A stretch of DNA of 64,000 bases, taken from positions 151,426-215,425 of the forward strand of contig JAIOPI010000030.1 in the NCBI GenBank assembly GCA_021413965.1, given 5' to 3'. Source of the DNA: Lentisphaerota bacterium (GTDB lineage Bacteria; Verrucomicrobiota; Kiritimatiellia; UBA8416; JAIOPI01). The position numbers were made by a program, and so were the translations under genes. Below, one piece after another: positions 1 to 10,149 of this stretch (positions are counted from its first letter, which is position 1; each line of letters opens with the position of its first letter). The notes below the pieces were generated by a model, which did not search any database, was not told where the DNA came from, and worked only from the letters and a program-made list of their open reading frames with translations.

Positions 1-5
1 CCGCC

Positions 6-1403
6 TCAGCGATACGTCGGCAGATAGCGGCCGTGGGCACGGATGAGGTCGTCGCACAGGCTCACCATGTCGTCCAGCGACAACTCCGCCGACGTGTGCG
101 GGTCCAGGAACGCGGCCTGGTAGACGGCCTCGCGCCGGCGCGAATAGGCCGCCTCGAGCGTCATGAGCTGGACGTTGATGTTGGTGCGGTTCAGCGCGGC
201 GCACTGTTCCGGCAAATCTCCGACGAAGCAGCCCTGCACGCCATTGCGGTCCACCAGGCATGGCACTTCCACGATCGCCTTGGACGGCAGATTCGTGATC
301 AGCCCCGTGTTGAGGATGTTGCCGTGGATGCGGGTGGGCACATCGGTCTCGATGGCGTCCATGATGTGCGACCCGTACTCGCGGCTGCGCTCGTGGGTGA
401 GCTGGCGGTTACCGACGATCTCCTGGCGCTGCTGCTTCCAGCGCGCGATCTGGTTGATGCAGCGCCGCGGGTACTCGTCGAGCGGAATGTTGAAACGCTT
501 GATCAGCTCGGGGTGCGTGCGCTTGATCCAGTAAGGCATGTACTCGGCGCTATGCTCGCTGGATTCCGTGATGTAGTAGCCGAACCGCCGCATCATCTCG
601 AGGCGGACCATGTCGCGCGACGTGCGCACGAGCGGGTGCCTCCCCCAGTTCTCGTCCCCGGTGGCCTTGGCTTCCGCCTCGATCGCCTTGACGCCGCGGC
701 GCTGGACCTCTGCGACGTTCTTGGCGGCGCGGCGCTTGATGGCCGGATACAGGTCCCGGCCGCCGTCGGAGATGGACAGGAGCCAGGCCTGGTGGTTGAT
801 GCCGGCGATGTGCGTCTGCACGCGGTCCAGCCGGCTGAGCATGTCCACCGAGGTCAGCAACTCGCGGGCGCACACCTGCACGGAGTGGCAGAGCCCGACG
901 GTCTTGATGCCGTCGCGCAGGAGGGCGCCGGTGACCATGCACATCGGGTTGACGTAATTCAAGAACCAGGCGTCGGGGCAGACGCGCGCCATGTCGGCGG
1001 CAATGTCCTGCAACACGGGCACGGTCCGCAGGGTGCGGAAGATGCCGCCGATGCCGAGCGTGTCGGCAATCGTCTGGCGCAGCCCGTAGCGCTTGGGGAT
1101 CTCAAAGTCGATGACGGTCGAGGGCTTGTAGCCGCCGACCTGGATGGCGTTCACGACGTAGTCCGCGCCGCGCAAGGCGTCGCGACGCCGGGCGGGACCG
1201 AGGTGGACGGTGATGCGGGCGCGCCCGTGGTTGATGTTCGCGTTGAGCGTCTCCAGCATCAGCTGGGATTCCTTCAAGCGGGTGCCATCGATGTCGTAAA
1301 GCGCGATATGCGATTCCTGCAACGACGGCGTCAGCATGCTGTCGCCGAGAATGGACTTGGCAAAGACGGTGCTGCCGGCGCCGATGAACGTGATCTTGGG
1401 CAT
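6..1403 (-). CDS. Glycoside hydrolase family 4 (alpha-galactosidase/alpha-glucosidase type)
   Basis: A 465-residue cytoplasmic GH4 enzyme. Family members cleave alpha- or beta-glycosides by an NAD- and metal-dependent oxidation-elimination mechanism. The Rossmann dinucleotide motif GAGST is at residues 8-12. N152-P153 (NYVNPM), the metal-ligand motif CHS at 172-174 and H204 in GINHQAW are all present. The CHS form is the one seen in alpha-galactosidase/alpha-glucosidase members rather than phospho-glucosidases, but the exact sugar cannot be read from sequence. The length fits the family. A CAGGAG Shine-Dalgarno precedes the ATG. It lies 33 bases downstream of cheB on the same strand, so read-through from the chemosensory operon is possible, although the function looks unrelated. 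Confidence 0.9.
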   Translation of the reverse strand: MPKITFIGAGSTVFAKSILGDSMLTPSLQESHIALYDIDGTRLKESQLMLETLNANINHGRARITVHLGPARRRDALRGADYVVNAIQVGGYKPSTVIDFEIPKRYGLRQTIADTLGIGGIFRTLRTVPVLQDIAADMARVCPDAWFLNYVNPMCMVTGALLRDGIKTVGLCHSVQVCARELLTSVDMLSRLDRVQTHIAGINHQAWLLSISDGGRDLYPAIKRRAAKNVAEVQRRGVKAIEAEAKATGDENWGRHPLVRTSRDMVRLEMMRRFGYYITESSEHSAEYMPYWIKRTHPELIKRFNIPLDEYPRRCINQIARWKQQRQEIVGNRQLTHERSREYGSHIMDAIETDVPTRIHGNILNTGLITNLPSKAIVEVPCLVDRNGVQGCFVGDLPEQCAALNRTNINVQLMTLEAAYSRRREAVYQAAFLDPHTSAELSLDDMVSLCDDLIRAHGRYLPTYR

Positions 1404-1436
1404 GCATGACTCCTGAGTGGTTGTAAGGCGGCGATA

Positions 1437-2522
1437 CTACCGATGGTCGGGGCGGGCTGGAAAGCGGAAAGCGGTGCCGGCCGCAGTCGCGCCCGGGCGC
1501 ACGTGCGAGATCAGGAGGCCTGCAATCTGCTCGGGTGGCAGTTGATGCATGGCGGCGCCGAGGCTGACCGCATGGCCGGGCATACCGAATACGGCGCAGC
1601 TGTCTCTGCTTTGTGCAATGGTCAGAGCCCCGGCTCGGCGCATGGCGTCGAGTTCCTGGGCCCCGTCCCGCCCCATGCCAGTCAGTAGAATGCCCACTGC
1701 GCCGGACTTGACGTGCGCGGCCACGGAGCGGAAGAGGAAGGAGACGGAAGGGCAGAGTCCGTGTTCCGGCGGCGCCTTGACGAGGATGAGCCGGTCCATG
1801 GCGTCCACGCCCATCTGAAGACCGTCGGGGGCCACGTACGCGTGGCCAGGCTGCGGAGGCGTTTCGTGGGTGGCCAGGCAGACGCGCGGGCCCGACGTTT
1901 GGTTGAGCCAGTCGATGAGTCCCGCGACGAACCCGCTCGCGATGTGCTGCACGATCAAGATGGGTGCCGGAAAGTGGCGGGGGAGTATCGAGAGGATGGC
2001 TTGCAACGCGGGCGGCCCGCCGGTGGATGCGCCGATGGCCACGACCTTGACCGGAACGGGTGGGGCCGCGGCGTCGAGTTTCTGCGGCTCTGGCGGAGGG
2101 AGGGGGTGCATTCGGCGAACAGGCTTGACGGTAGCCATCAGCCGTACCGTCTCGCGAATCTCGCGGGCCTCCTGCTCGTAATGCGGATCCGCGGGGCCAA
2201 CGGGACGAGCCAGGATGGCCAGCGCACCCTCTTCCATAGCCCGGAACGCCTTGTTGACCTCAGACCGTTCGTAACTGCCACTGATCATGACGATCGGCAC
2301 CGGATGCGATTCCATGATCCGGCGGGTTGCCTCGAAGCCGTCCATGGCGGGCATGTGAATGTCCATCGTGACCACCTGCGGTTGGTCGCGACGGACGGCG
2401 GCCAGGGCATCGTGGCCGTTGGCGGCCATGCCGATGACGCGCAATTCGGGGTCCTCCGAGAGGATATGCGCCAGCAGCCGGCGTGCGAGCGGCGAGTCAT
2501 CCACGATAAGCACATTGATCAT
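1437..2522 (-). CDS. cheB: Chemoreceptor methylesterase CheB (REC + esterase)
   Basis: 361 residues. An N-terminal receiver domain has its phospho-acceptor at D54 (MDIHMPAMDG) and acidic residues D8/D9. A proline-rich linker covers about 135-157. The C-terminal CheB methylesterase domain has catalytic S166 (GASTGG), H192 (QHI) and D285 (GMGRDG). The enzyme removes methyl groups from chemoreceptor glutamates, and phosphorylation by CheA should activate it. It is the last clearly chemosensory gene of the minus-strand operon, 75 bases after cheA. The natural substrate is presumably the chemoreceptor encoded two genes upstream. No CheD deamidase is present. Confidence 0.95.
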   Translation of the reverse strand: MINVLIVDDSPLARRLLAHILSEDPELRVIGMAANGHDALAAVRRDQPQVVTMDIHMPAMDGFEATRRIMESHPVPIVMISGSYERSEVNKAFRAMEEGALAILARPVGPADPHYEQEAREIRETVRLMATVKPVRRMHPLPPPEPQKLDAAAPPVPVKVVAIGASTGGPPALQAILSILPRHFPAPILIVQHIASGFVAGLIDWLNQTSGPRVCLATHETPPQPGHAYVAPDGLQMGVDAMDRLILVKAPPEHGLCPSVSFLFRSVAAHVKSGAVGILLTGMGRDGAQELDAMRRAGALTIAQSRDSCAVFGMPGHAVSLGAAMHQLPPEQIAGLLISHVRPGATAAGTAFRFPARPDHR

Positions 2523-2597
2523 AGGGCCTCGTGTGCAGCCATTCCGAAAGGCGGCGCGTGCACATTGATCTCTCCGAAGGGCTGCAGCTTTGTGGCG

Positions 2598-4877
2598 TCA
2601 GATCAACCGTTCCAGCGTGCTGAGCAGATCGCTCTGCTCGAAGCGGCGTTTGATGATATAGGCATTGGCGCCGGCATCCACGCCACGCGCCTGGTCCTCG
2701 CGGGACTCGCGTGCCGTCACCAGGATCACCGGCAGATTGGCGATGGCAGGGGTTGCGCGGATCCGGGTGGTGAGGGCAAAGCCATCCAGACGGGGCATTT
2801 CGACGTCAGAGACAACGGCGTTGAAGGGGCGCGTTTTCAGCAAGAGCCAGGCGGCCTCGCCGTCGATGCTGGTCGTGACGGCATAGCCGGCCGACTCGAG
2901 GATATGCTTGATCAGGATCCGTGAGGTGATGGAGTCCTCGACGAGCAGGACGGTCTTGCGCACGGTATCTACGGCGGGTGTCGGACCGTCGCTGCCGGCG
3001 GCGGGCACCGCCGTGGGCATGTCGGCGGCGGACTTGAGCAAGCCGGCCGGGTCCAGAATGGGGACGAGTTCCCCTGTGGCGAGCAGCGTTGCGCCCGCGA
3101 CGTGACGTAACTGGCGGATCTGGCTCCCGAGGTCCTTCACCACACCCTCCTGCTCGCCCAGGATGCGATCGACACCGAAGACCACGCGCGTATCCCCGAG
3201 GCTGACCACGACGGCCGGACAGGCCCTGTCCCCGGGCATCGCCAGCGGCCGGCACCGGGCGAGGCGCAGGACCGCATCGAGCCGCACGAAGGCGAGTGTG
3301 CGCCCGCAGTGGGGGATCGTTGCGCGGCCTTCAACCGATTCCAGGTCCCCGGGGCGCACGCGCAAGACGTGGTCCACACACGCGGTGGGGATGACGAATC
3401 GCGCTTCGCCAGCCTCGACCAGAATGCCGCGAAAGGTGGCCAGCGTCAGCGGCAGCAAAATCTGAAAGGTGGTGCCGGTGCCGGTTTCGGTCTCAACGGC
3501 GATACGGCCCGCGAGCCGTTCCACCTTCTCACGCACGATGGCCAGGCCGAGACCGCGCCCCGAGAGTTCCGTGATGGCGGAGGATGTGGAGACGGACGAC
3601 TGGAAGACAAGGGCTAGCGCTTCAGGCCCGGTCAGTCGACCGGCTTCATCAGCGGTGATCACGCCCTGCCGGACGGCCGACGCCTTAACGCCGGCCACGT
3701 CGATGCCCGCCCCGTCATCCGATAGTCGGATGCGAACGGTGCGACTGTCCGCATGCGTGAAGGCCAGTGCAATATGGCCGCAGGGCGGCTTGTCCCGGCG
3801 GGTGCGCTCAACCGGGGTCTCAATGCCATGGTCGATGCTGTTTCGCAAGAGATGCGTGAGCGGAGCCTTGAGTTCATCCAGGATGCGCTTGTCGATTTCC
3901 ATGTCGCCACCGCTGATGGTCAGTTCCACCTGTTTGCCTTCGCTGCGGCAGAGGTCGCGGACCATGCGTGGGAAGCCTTGGAGCAGGGCGGCGGCGGGCA
4001 GCATGAGGACGCTCTTGGCGTGGTCGAGCAGGGCGTCGATCATGCGCCCGGCAGCGCGCTCGTCGTCGATGGTCTGGCCGCTCATCTGCGCCAGCTGTTC
4101 GCGCATCGTTTGGACGAAGCCCAACGGTGTTGCGCAACCGTCGGGCATGTCCGTTGGCGTGGGCAACGGGCTGGTGCCCCGGCGGGCCGCACCCGACCTG
4201 TCGTGGCGCCGATGCCACGTATCGCAGGTGTTCAACAGGTCCTTGAGGTCATCGGCCCGCTGCCGAAGGGCTTGCTTCACCGCGAGCAGTTCCTCGGCCC
4301 GAAGGAACAGGGCGTCGAGTTTGGCGGTGGCGATGCGCACGGTGGTGGACGAATCCGAGCTGGTACCGGGCTGTGGAGCGGACGGCGGGCCGTTCGGGTC
4401 AGCCGTGGTGGCGACCGATCGCGAGCTGGGCGGCGGGCGCACCACTGGCGCGGCGGGCGGCGTCGGGGGTGCATGACCTTCCTCGGCCGTCGCGGCGAGT
4501 GCGGTGAGTTGGGCCGTGAGGGTCTCCGGGGGGGCACCCTGACCGGCGGTCAGCGTGTCGGCGATGGCGTCCAGCGCCCGGTAGAGCAGGTCAAATTGGC
4601 CGGCCTGCAGGGCGAGCGCGCCACGCTTCGAGGCGGCCAGGACGCTCTCTAGGGCTTGGCATGTGCGTTCGATCCCGGTCAAGCTGACGGCCCGCGCCGC
4701 GCCCTTCAGGCTGTGGGCCTCCCGATAGATCGTTTCCAGGACGGGCGCGTGTGATGCGCCATCGGGCTGCCGCTCCAGGTCCATCAGTCCCGCCGAGATC
4801 GAGGCCAGGTGTTCGCGAGCCTCGGCGTGAAAGGCGGCCAGAAGCTCCTGCATGAAGGCTTCGTCAAGCCCGTTCAT
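2598..4877 (-). CDS. cheA: Hybrid CheA histidine kinase with C-terminal receiver
   Basis: 759 residues from the ATG at 4877, which has AAGGAGG eight bases upstream; a GTG six codons earlier at 4895 is the alternative. An N-terminal Hpt domain carries the phospho-histidine H55 (HSLKGA). A Pro/Ser-rich linker replaces a recognisable P2 domain. Then come the dimerisation helices, a HATPase with the N box (LLRNSIDHG), G1 (DDGAGID) and G2 (GRGLGLA), a CheW-like coupling domain (about 470-610) and a receiver domain (about 640-757, acceptor Asp in VVSDVEMPRLDG). Phosphate can therefore pass to its own receiver, to CheB and perhaps to other receivers in the operon. There is no stand-alone CheY. The gene begins 28 bases after the chemoreceptor stop. 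Confidence 0.93.
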   Translation of the reverse strand: MNGLDEAFMQELLAAFHAEAREHLASISAGLMDLERQPDGASHAPVLETIYREAHSLKGAARAVSLTGIERTCQALESVLAASKRGALALQAGQFDLLYRALDAIADTLTAGQGAPPETLTAQLTALAATAEEGHAPPTPPAAPVVRPPPSSRSVATTADPNGPPSAPQPGTSSDSSTTVRIATAKLDALFLRAEELLAVKQALRQRADDLKDLLNTCDTWHRRHDRSGAARRGTSPLPTPTDMPDGCATPLGFVQTMREQLAQMSGQTIDDERAAGRMIDALLDHAKSVLMLPAAALLQGFPRMVRDLCRSEGKQVELTISGGDMEIDKRILDELKAPLTHLLRNSIDHGIETPVERTRRDKPPCGHIALAFTHADSRTVRIRLSDDGAGIDVAGVKASAVRQGVITADEAGRLTGPEALALVFQSSVSTSSAITELSGRGLGLAIVREKVERLAGRIAVETETGTGTTFQILLPLTLATFRGILVEAGEARFVIPTACVDHVLRVRPGDLESVEGRATIPHCGRTLAFVRLDAVLRLARCRPLAMPGDRACPAVVVSLGDTRVVFGVDRILGEQEGVVKDLGSQIRQLRHVAGATLLATGELVPILDPAGLLKSAADMPTAVPAAGSDGPTPAVDTVRKTVLLVEDSITSRILIKHILESAGYAVTTSIDGEAAWLLLKTRPFNAVVSDVEMPRLDGFALTTRIRATPAIANLPVILVTARESREDQARGVDAGANAYIIKRRFEQSDLLSTLERLI

Positions 4878-4905
4878 CGCCCATGCCTCCTTCACCCGCC
4901 GAATT

Positions 4906-6903
4906 TCAGGCCTTGTACGGGGCCACTAACGTGCGCAGCCGCTCGCCCAGATCCTGCAGGCTTTGCGCCGCCGTCTTGAGTTGGACCATGCTTTCGACGT
5001 TCTGCTGACTGGCCTGCTTGATGTTCGCCATGGCCTGCGCCACCTGGTCCATGCCGGCCACCTGCTGTTGGCTGGAGGCGGCGATCTGCCGTGCCGACTG
5101 GGACGAGTCCTGAATGCTGCCCGCCAGCGTTTCAATCGACTGGCCGCCTTGGCGCGACTGCGCGACGCCGGCCTCGACGGCCTTGCTGCCCTGCTCCGTC
5201 GCCATGACGGTGTCGCTGGTGGCCTTCTGGATGTCAGCCAGGATCGTCCGCACCTGTCCGGTCGCCTGTTTGGATTGTGCCGCGAGGCTCTTGATCTCCT
5301 GGGCGACCACGCCGAACCCCCGGCCCTGTTCACCGGCCTTGGCCGCCTCGATGGCCGCGTTCACCGCCAGCAAGTTGGACTGTTCGGCGATGTCATCGAC
5401 TGTCGTGATAATCGAGCCGATGGCCTGGCTCTGTTCGCTGAGTTGCACAATGCTGTCGGCGATGGCTTCCATCTGGCGACGGATGTCGGCCATCCGGTCC
5501 ACGGTTTCCTCTGCGGCCTTCCGGCCGGTGTGCGCGATCTCGGCCGTGCGCGTGGCAGCTTCAGCCACCGTGCGCGCCGACTCGCTGGCGAGCCGGGACG
5601 ATTGTTTAACCTCTTCAACGGTGGCGGTGGTTTCGCTGACGGCGGCGGCGGTTTCGGAGGATCCGGCGGCCACCTGCGAGACGGAAACGGAGATCTCGCC
5701 GGCCGAAGCCGCCAGCACACCGACGGCGCCCTTGATCTCTGCGATCTGCCGGCGCAGGCTGTCGGAGGTTCCGTTCAGGGCCGCCGCGAGGGTGCCCAGT
5801 TCATCCTTGCGGTCCAGGGTTAGGAACTGGGTGAAGTCCCCAGCGGCCATCTGGCGCGCCTGCGCGACGGCTTTCAAGAGCGGCCGGGTGATGCTGCGGG
5901 TGAGGCCGATGGTGATCAGCAGTCCCAGCAGGACGGCACCGGCCAGTCCGGCCAGCACGGACGTGCGCGCAATGGCCAGCCGGTCGACGGCCTCGTTGGC
6001 GGCGTTGACGACTTGCTCCAGGCCGGCCTCGGCCAGCGCCCGGCAGGCGTAGAGGACATAGGTGCCTGTGTCATTGCGTTTGACGCTGAGGGCTTCGCGC
6101 TCTTCCCAAGCCGTCAGCAGGCCCTGCAGCGCCGCTTGGTAGGCCCGGGCGGCGCCTTGGATGTTTTCAAGCTGTGCGACATTGGCGTCATCCGTCGTCA
6201 TCTCGCGGATGCGTGCGAGGGTGGCGTCAATGTCGGTGAACAGGGGGATCGCCTGCCTGGCGTGTGTGGGGTCGCGCAGCGCCTGGAACTTGAAATTGTG
6301 CAGCTGGATCGCGTTGCCATTACCAACCACGGCGTATGCCAGTGCGAGTTTCAGGGTGCGGTCCGTGAGCGACGCGGGATCGAGACCGTCATCGATTTCC
6401 TGCTCAAGCTTGCCCTGCTGATTCGACACATAGGCGTGGCAGTTGGTCATGAACCGGGCGGCAGCCTCATCCAGCAACTGGCGGTTACATTCAATGCGGC
6501 GCGCCTCGTCCTCAGTGTGCGCCACCAGCTGCTCGTATTCCGTCAGCTTCGTCTGGGTATCGCTGACCAGGGCCTGCAAGTGCTTGAGTTCCGGGTTGCG
6601 CTGCATGAGGGCGGTGGTTTGACGGAGGCGATCGTTGACTTCGGCGAGGGCCTGGCGTCCTTCGTCGAGGTAACGCGGGTCCGCGCTCAGCCCGTAGCCC
6701 CGCAGGTTGTACATGGCCCGCCAGGAGGCGCGCTCCAGCGCGGTGGTGAGCGAGGTCTCCGGCACCCAAGCTGCCGCCATCTGCCGGGAGTGATTCTGGA
6801 CCACCTGCATGATGCGGCTGGCCATGCCGCCGAGGACACTCATGATAATCAGTAGCGCGGCGAACGCCAGCGCGAGTTTCAGGCCCACCTTGATGTTCTT
6901 CAT
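4906..6903 (-). CDS. Methyl-accepting chemotaxis protein with helical (HBM-like) sensor
   Basis: 665 residues. TM1 is at about 9-29 and TM2 at about 313-335. They flank a wholly helical periplasmic region of about 280 residues, longer than a simple four-helix bundle and suggestive of an HBM-type sensor. The HAMP domain follows TM2 ([11 protein letters not shown]), then the cytoplasmic signalling coiled coil with the conserved hairpin tip ([19 protein letters not shown]). No C-terminal CheR-tethering pentapeptide is visible. The start ATG overlaps the stop of the upstream cheW by four bases, and AAGGA lies eight bases before it. The ligand is unknown. As the only receptor in the operon it is the likely input for the CheA encoded next to it. 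Confidence 0.92.
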   Translation of the reverse strand: MKNIKVGLKLALAFAALLIIMSVLGGMASRIMQVVQNHSRQMAAAWVPETSLTTALERASWRAMYNLRGYGLSADPRYLDEGRQALAEVNDRLRQTTALMQRNPELKHLQALVSDTQTKLTEYEQLVAHTEDEARRIECNRQLLDEAAARFMTNCHAYVSNQQGKLEQEIDDGLDPASLTDRTLKLALAYAVVGNGNAIQLHNFKFQALRDPTHARQAIPLFTDIDATLARIREMTTDDANVAQLENIQGAARAYQAALQGLLTAWEEREALSVKRNDTGTYVLYACRALAEAGLEQVVNAANEAVDRLAIARTSVLAGLAGAVLLGLLITIGLTRSITRPLLKAVAQARQMAAGDFTQFLTLDRKDELGTLAAALNGTSDSLRRQIAEIKGAVGVLAASAGEISVSVSQVAAGSSETAAAVSETTATVEEVKQSSRLASESARTVAEAATRTAEIAHTGRKAAEETVDRMADIRRQMEAIADSIVQLSEQSQAIGSIITTVDDIAEQSNLLAVNAAIEAAKAGEQGRGFGVVAQEIKSLAAQSKQATGQVRTILADIQKATSDTVMATEQGSKAVEAGVAQSRQGGQSIETLAGSIQDSSQSARQIAASSQQQVAGMDQVAQAMANIKQASQQNVESMVQLKTAAQSLQDLGERLRTLVAPYKA

Positions 6904-7604
6904 GGTCGTATTCCTTCCAGATCCGCTCCGCGACCGGCAACTGCCGTGCCGGTGATGGGCGGGTGGTCTTCCGATGCGTCAGCGACAACGAGCGTGCGAT
7001 CAGTGAGGAGTTTGAAACCGTCGAGCAGGACGAGGTCGGAGTCGATTACACCGCCGAGGTACTTGGCGCGGATGCCGGTGAGCGTGGGGAGCGTTGGCTG
7101 CAGGTCGCGCAGGCGCAGGGTGCGGGTGCCGATGACGGCATCGGCAAGACAGCCGAACTCAGTTGCGGGCGAGCGCAGCAGGATGATCCGGGGGTGATCC
7201 GTCATGCCGCCCCGTGGGAGGTCGAGGAGGATCTTGAGATCGAGGACGGCGACAATGCGGCCGCGTACGTTGAGGATGCCGCGCACGAGCGGCGGGGCTC
7301 CCGGAACGAGGGTCAGAGGGCGCAGCGGCAGCACCTCGCCGATGCACAAGGCGTCGAACGCGTAGCGTTCCCGGCCCAGTTGGAACTCGACCACCTCGAC
7401 AAGGCCGGAGGCGGGTTCCTCCGGGCAGGCGGGGCGGGCAAGCGCGCGTGCGCGCTGCCTGAGGATTTCCCGCTGTGTTGCAGGCGAGGGGGTCGCGGCG
7501 AGTTCCACGGCGCGCCGTGCGGCGTCGAGGCTGTGGCGCAAGGCGTCCGACATGTGGTTGTCCGTGGCGTCCGTGTCACGCAGCGGGGGGTGGGGTGCGC
7601 TCAT
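6900..7604 (-). CDS. cheW: CheW-like adaptor protein
   Basis: A 234-residue protein whose CheW domain covers about residues 50-195 ([22 protein letters not shown], then the conserved [17 protein letters not shown] stretch). It should couple the chemoreceptor to CheA. The reading frame is open further upstream, but the ATG at 7604 is chosen because it overlaps the cheR stop as ATGA and has GGAGGG eight bases upstream. A second ATG at 7553 is possible. The 50-residue N-terminal extension is helical and low in complexity. The final bases overlap the chemoreceptor start, giving tight translational coupling. Confidence 0.88.
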   Translation of the reverse strand: MSAPHPPLRDTDATDNHMSDALRHSLDAARRAVELAATPSPATQREILRQRARALARPACPEEPASGLVEVVEFQLGRERYAFDALCIGEVLPLRPLTLVPGAPPLVRGILNVRGRIVAVLDLKILLDLPRGGMTDHPRIILLRSPATEFGCLADAVIGTRTLRLRDLQPTLPTLTGIRAKYLGGVIDSDLVLLDGFKLLTDRTLVVADASEDHPPITGTAVAGRGADLEGIRP

Positions 7605-9064
7605 GCGGGGGCCCTCCGCGGGGCCATACCGGCGACGATCTGCCGCAATCGAGCCGCAGTCAGCCCATCGGATTCGGGTACCACGTCCGTGTCCGCCATG
7701 GTGTCGAGGAGCGCGAGCACGGTGTCGAAGTGCTGGCCGGACATGTGCGCGTCGCCCTGCTGGAAGGCCAAGCTGCCGAGCATGAAGTGGGCGAGGATGA
7801 AGTGCGGATTGAGATACAGGGCGCGGCGCAAGGCGGCGCGGCATGCCGGCAGGTGGCCTTCTTCCTGGAGAATGGTGGACCAGAAGTAGTGGATGGCCGG
7901 GTTGAGCTTGTCGAGTTCGGCGGCGCGTTCGATCCAGCGCCGGGCGTCAGTCAGGTGCCCCTGGTTCGCGCAGGTGCGTGCCATCAGGAGGATGGCGGGC
8001 GGGTACTCAGGGACTCGCGCCAGCAGGCGCGTGAGCACGTTCGCCGCCGCCACGTACTGGCCTGCCGCGCAGCATTGCTCGGCGCAGGCGCAGTCAGCGG
8101 CGGGGGTCGGGGCCGGCGGCGAGGCGTGCGCGGCGACGGGGCGGGCGGGCGGTGCGCTGGACGCGGACGCCGCTCCCCATGCGGGCTGCTCCGCGGCGGC
8201 GCGCGCGGCGGGGGCTTTGCGATAGAGCGTGAGGCCGTCCAAGGTCACCGTGCGCAGGCCGGGCGCGGCAGTGTTCGGGACCTCGGCGGTGCTGAGGATC
8301 AGCCATCCATCGTCGGTCAGGCAGCGCAGGAAACGTTCGATGACGCGTTGTCTCTGCTCGTCGGAGAAATACATGAGCACGTTTCGGCAGCAGATGAGAT
8401 CCACCGCGCAGGTGTTGTTCAGCAGGGCGGGGTAAAGATCATCGGCGAGATTGAGATAGGCGAACGTCACCATCTGACGGAAGCGCGGCTGGATCACACA
8501 GCTGCCGTCGCCGGTTTCGGCAAAGTAGTTGGTGCGGAACTCAGGTGGTGTCTGCCGGAAGGACCATGACCGGTAGCGGCCCGTGCGGCCCGCGTGCAGG
8601 GCGCTCGGGTTGATGTCGGTTGCCAGGATTGTCACGTCCCAGCCGGCGCGGGCCGGCAGCAGGCGGTTCAGGATGACCGCGATCGAGTAGGGTTCCTCAC
8701 CCGTGGCGCACCCGGCGCTCCACAGCCGCAGCCGCTGATCGGCGCCGGTCCGGGAGGCAATCAGCGGTGCGAGGATGTGACGCTCCAGGATGTCGAACAT
8801 GTGCGCATCGCGCAGGAAGTAGGTCTCGCCCACGGTGAGATGGCTGGCGAGAATGTCGATCTGCGGGCGCGTGAGCGTGGCGCTCAGCAGCCACTGGCCG
8901 CAGGCCTGGGCATCCTTGAAGCCCAGTTCGCGGGCGGCAGAGGCCAGCCCGCGCCCCAGTTCACGCCAGCGCTCGGGCGGGAAGTGCAAGCCGAACCGCC
9001 GTGCGACGACGTCGCTCAGTCCTGCGAGATTGCCGGGTGCGGTGTTCATGGTGACCATGGTCAT
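7601..9064 (-). CDS. cheR: Chemoreceptor methyltransferase CheR with C-terminal TPR region
   Basis: 487 residues. An N-terminal helical CheR domain (about 10-75) is followed by the SAM-dependent methyltransferase fold, with the SAM loop WSAGCATGEEPYS at about 115-127, LATDINPSAL and the CRNVLMYF motif. An Ala/Pro-rich linker (about 285-320) leads to a helical tail with tetratricopeptide-like repeats (about 325-470). It methylates receptor glutamates, opposing CheB. TPR-bearing CheR proteins occur in alternative, non-flagellar chemosensory systems such as Wsp, where the TPRs mediate protein contacts. Start and stop each overlap a neighbour by four bases, coupling it between the two cheW genes. 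Confidence 0.92.
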   Translation of the reverse strand: MTMVTMNTAPGNLAGLSDVVARRFGLHFPPERWRELGRGLASAARELGFKDAQACGQWLLSATLTRPQIDILASHLTVGETYFLRDAHMFDILERHILAPLIASRTGADQRLRLWSAGCATGEEPYSIAVILNRLLPARAGWDVTILATDINPSALHAGRTGRYRSWSFRQTPPEFRTNYFAETGDGSCVIQPRFRQMVTFAYLNLADDLYPALLNNTCAVDLICCRNVLMYFSDEQRQRVIERFLRCLTDDGWLILSTAEVPNTAAPGLRTVTLDGLTLYRKAPAARAAAEQPAWGAASASSAPPARPVAAHASPPAPTPAADCACAEQCCAAGQYVAAANVLTRLLARVPEYPPAILLMARTCANQGHLTDARRWIERAAELDKLNPAIHYFWSTILQEEGHLPACRAALRRALYLNPHFILAHFMLGSLAFQQGDAHMSGQHFDTVLALLDTMADTDVVPESDGLTAARLRQIVAGMAPRRAPA

Positions 9065-9546
9065 GGTGTGCGAGCGTCTCCCGTGCGGGCGGCCCGGCCG
9101 AGCGCGGCGTCAAGGGCGGCGGTTTCCTGCGGTAAGAGAAAGGCGTGCGGATCGATGATCACGGCCAGTCCGTCGGGCATGCGCAGCAGGCCCGACGCGT
9201 CGCCGTGCGCGGAAAGGAGGGGGGTGGCAGGCGTGACGGCCTCCGCCGCTGGCGCCGCGACATCCTGGACGTCATCGACGAGGACCGCCAGACGTCGCGC
9301 CGGCGTGCGCACGATGATCAAGCGATCCGTCAGAGCCGGCGTCCGGTCCGCGATGGCGAGGCGTTGTCTCAGGCTCACGACCGGCAGGATGTCCCCGGCC
9401 ACGTCGATGACGCCTAGCACGGGAGGCGACGCGTCGGGCAGGGGGGTGATGTCGACCAGGCGCACAACGCGTTCTACCGCGGACAGAGGCAGGGCGACGC
9501 GCTGTTCGCCCATGGTGATCACGAGCAGTTGGTGCGGCTCAAGCAC
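9061..9546 (-). CDS. cheW: Second CheW-like coupling protein
   Basis: 161 residues from a GTG at 9546. That start has GAGAGG nearby and overlaps the end of the STAS gene; the frame stays open upstream, but that part runs through the STAS gene and does not look coding. The CheW fold is recognised by LLVITMGEQRVALPLSAVE at the start and VLGVIDVAGDILPVVSLRQRL in the middle. A later ATG at 9513 would cut into the first strand. The C-terminus is Ala/Arg-rich. Together with the other adaptor this gives two CheW proteins for one CheA and one receptor. Such a pattern is seen where adaptors have separate roles, but that is inference here. Confidence 0.82.
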   Translation of the reverse strand: MLEPHQLLVITMGEQRVALPLSAVERVVRLVDITPLPDASPPVLGVIDVAGDILPVVSLRQRLAIADRTPALTDRLIIVRTPARRLAVLVDDVQDVAAPAAEAVTPATPLLSAHGDASGLLRMPDGLAVIIDPHAFLLPQETAALDAALGRAARTGDARTP

Positions 9547-10105
9547 GGGGGTCCTCTCCCGGGGCGGTTGGTCCCGTGTCGATCGGAAGGCGCGCGAGAT
9601 CCTCCCGCAGGTAGGCGAGCACATCTTTGAACTTCGGCAAGTTCTCGGCGTGTGCGGCCACCAGATCCTCGTGTGCCTGCAGCGCCGTTTCGGCGGTGAC
9701 GCGGCGGTCGCGTCTAGCGGCCGCGAGGTCGAGACAGGCGAGGTCCGGCGGCACGGTGTTTGGCGCAGCCGGGGATGCGGTGCCGGGCGCGGCATCCTCG
9801 TGAATGTCCAACAGTGAAGCGAGTCCCAGGGCCCGCAAGCTGCGGCTGGGCTGGGCCTGCACGTGGGTCAGTTTCACGCACCCCTGGGGCATGGGGTTCA
9901 CGCGGAGGGCGAGACCGGCGAGGACGCCCATGAACGAGCTGTCGAGACTGACGCAGTCCGCCATATCCACGACGAACCGGTGCCGGCCACATTGGACCAT
10001 GGCCAGTCCGAAGCGCTTCAGGGCGGGACCCATGGCGAAGGATCCGCGCCCGACCACTCGGATATAGGCAGCCTCAGTCTCCACGGAGACCAGGATGGCG
10101 TCCAT
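9539..10105 (-). CDS. STAS-domain (anti-anti-sigma-like) protein with C-terminal extension
   Basis: 188 residues. The first 100 or so form a STAS domain, with the phosphorylatable region DCVSLDSSFMGVLAGL (candidate S56/S57) after the VVDMAD strand. The last 85 residues form a charged helical extension without a recognised domain. STAS proteins of this kind switch partners according to serine phosphorylation, which PP2C phosphatases reverse. The gene directly upstream encodes such a phosphatase. No RsbW/SpoIIAB-type kinase is found in the window, so the kinase and final target are unknown. GGGAG lies six bases before the ATG. Confidence 0.8.
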   Translation of the reverse strand: MDAILVSVETEAAYIRVVGRGSFAMGPALKRFGLAMVQCGRHRFVVDMADCVSLDSSFMGVLAGLALRVNPMPQGCVKLTHVQAQPSRSLRALGLASLLDIHEDAAPGTASPAAPNTVPPDLACLDLAAARRDRRVTAETALQAHEDLVAAHAENLPKFKDVLAYLREDLARLPIDTGPTAPGEDPRA

Positions 10106-10149
10106 GTTGCACTCCCATGACGATCGGTTCGCGCTCGCTGGCGCGACGC

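Noticed and set aside
33..1409. Long plus-strand open frame over the GH4 gene
   Set aside because: It mirrors the GH4 codons; the GH4 protein has all family motifs while the antisense frame has none. Such mirrors are expected at this GC content.
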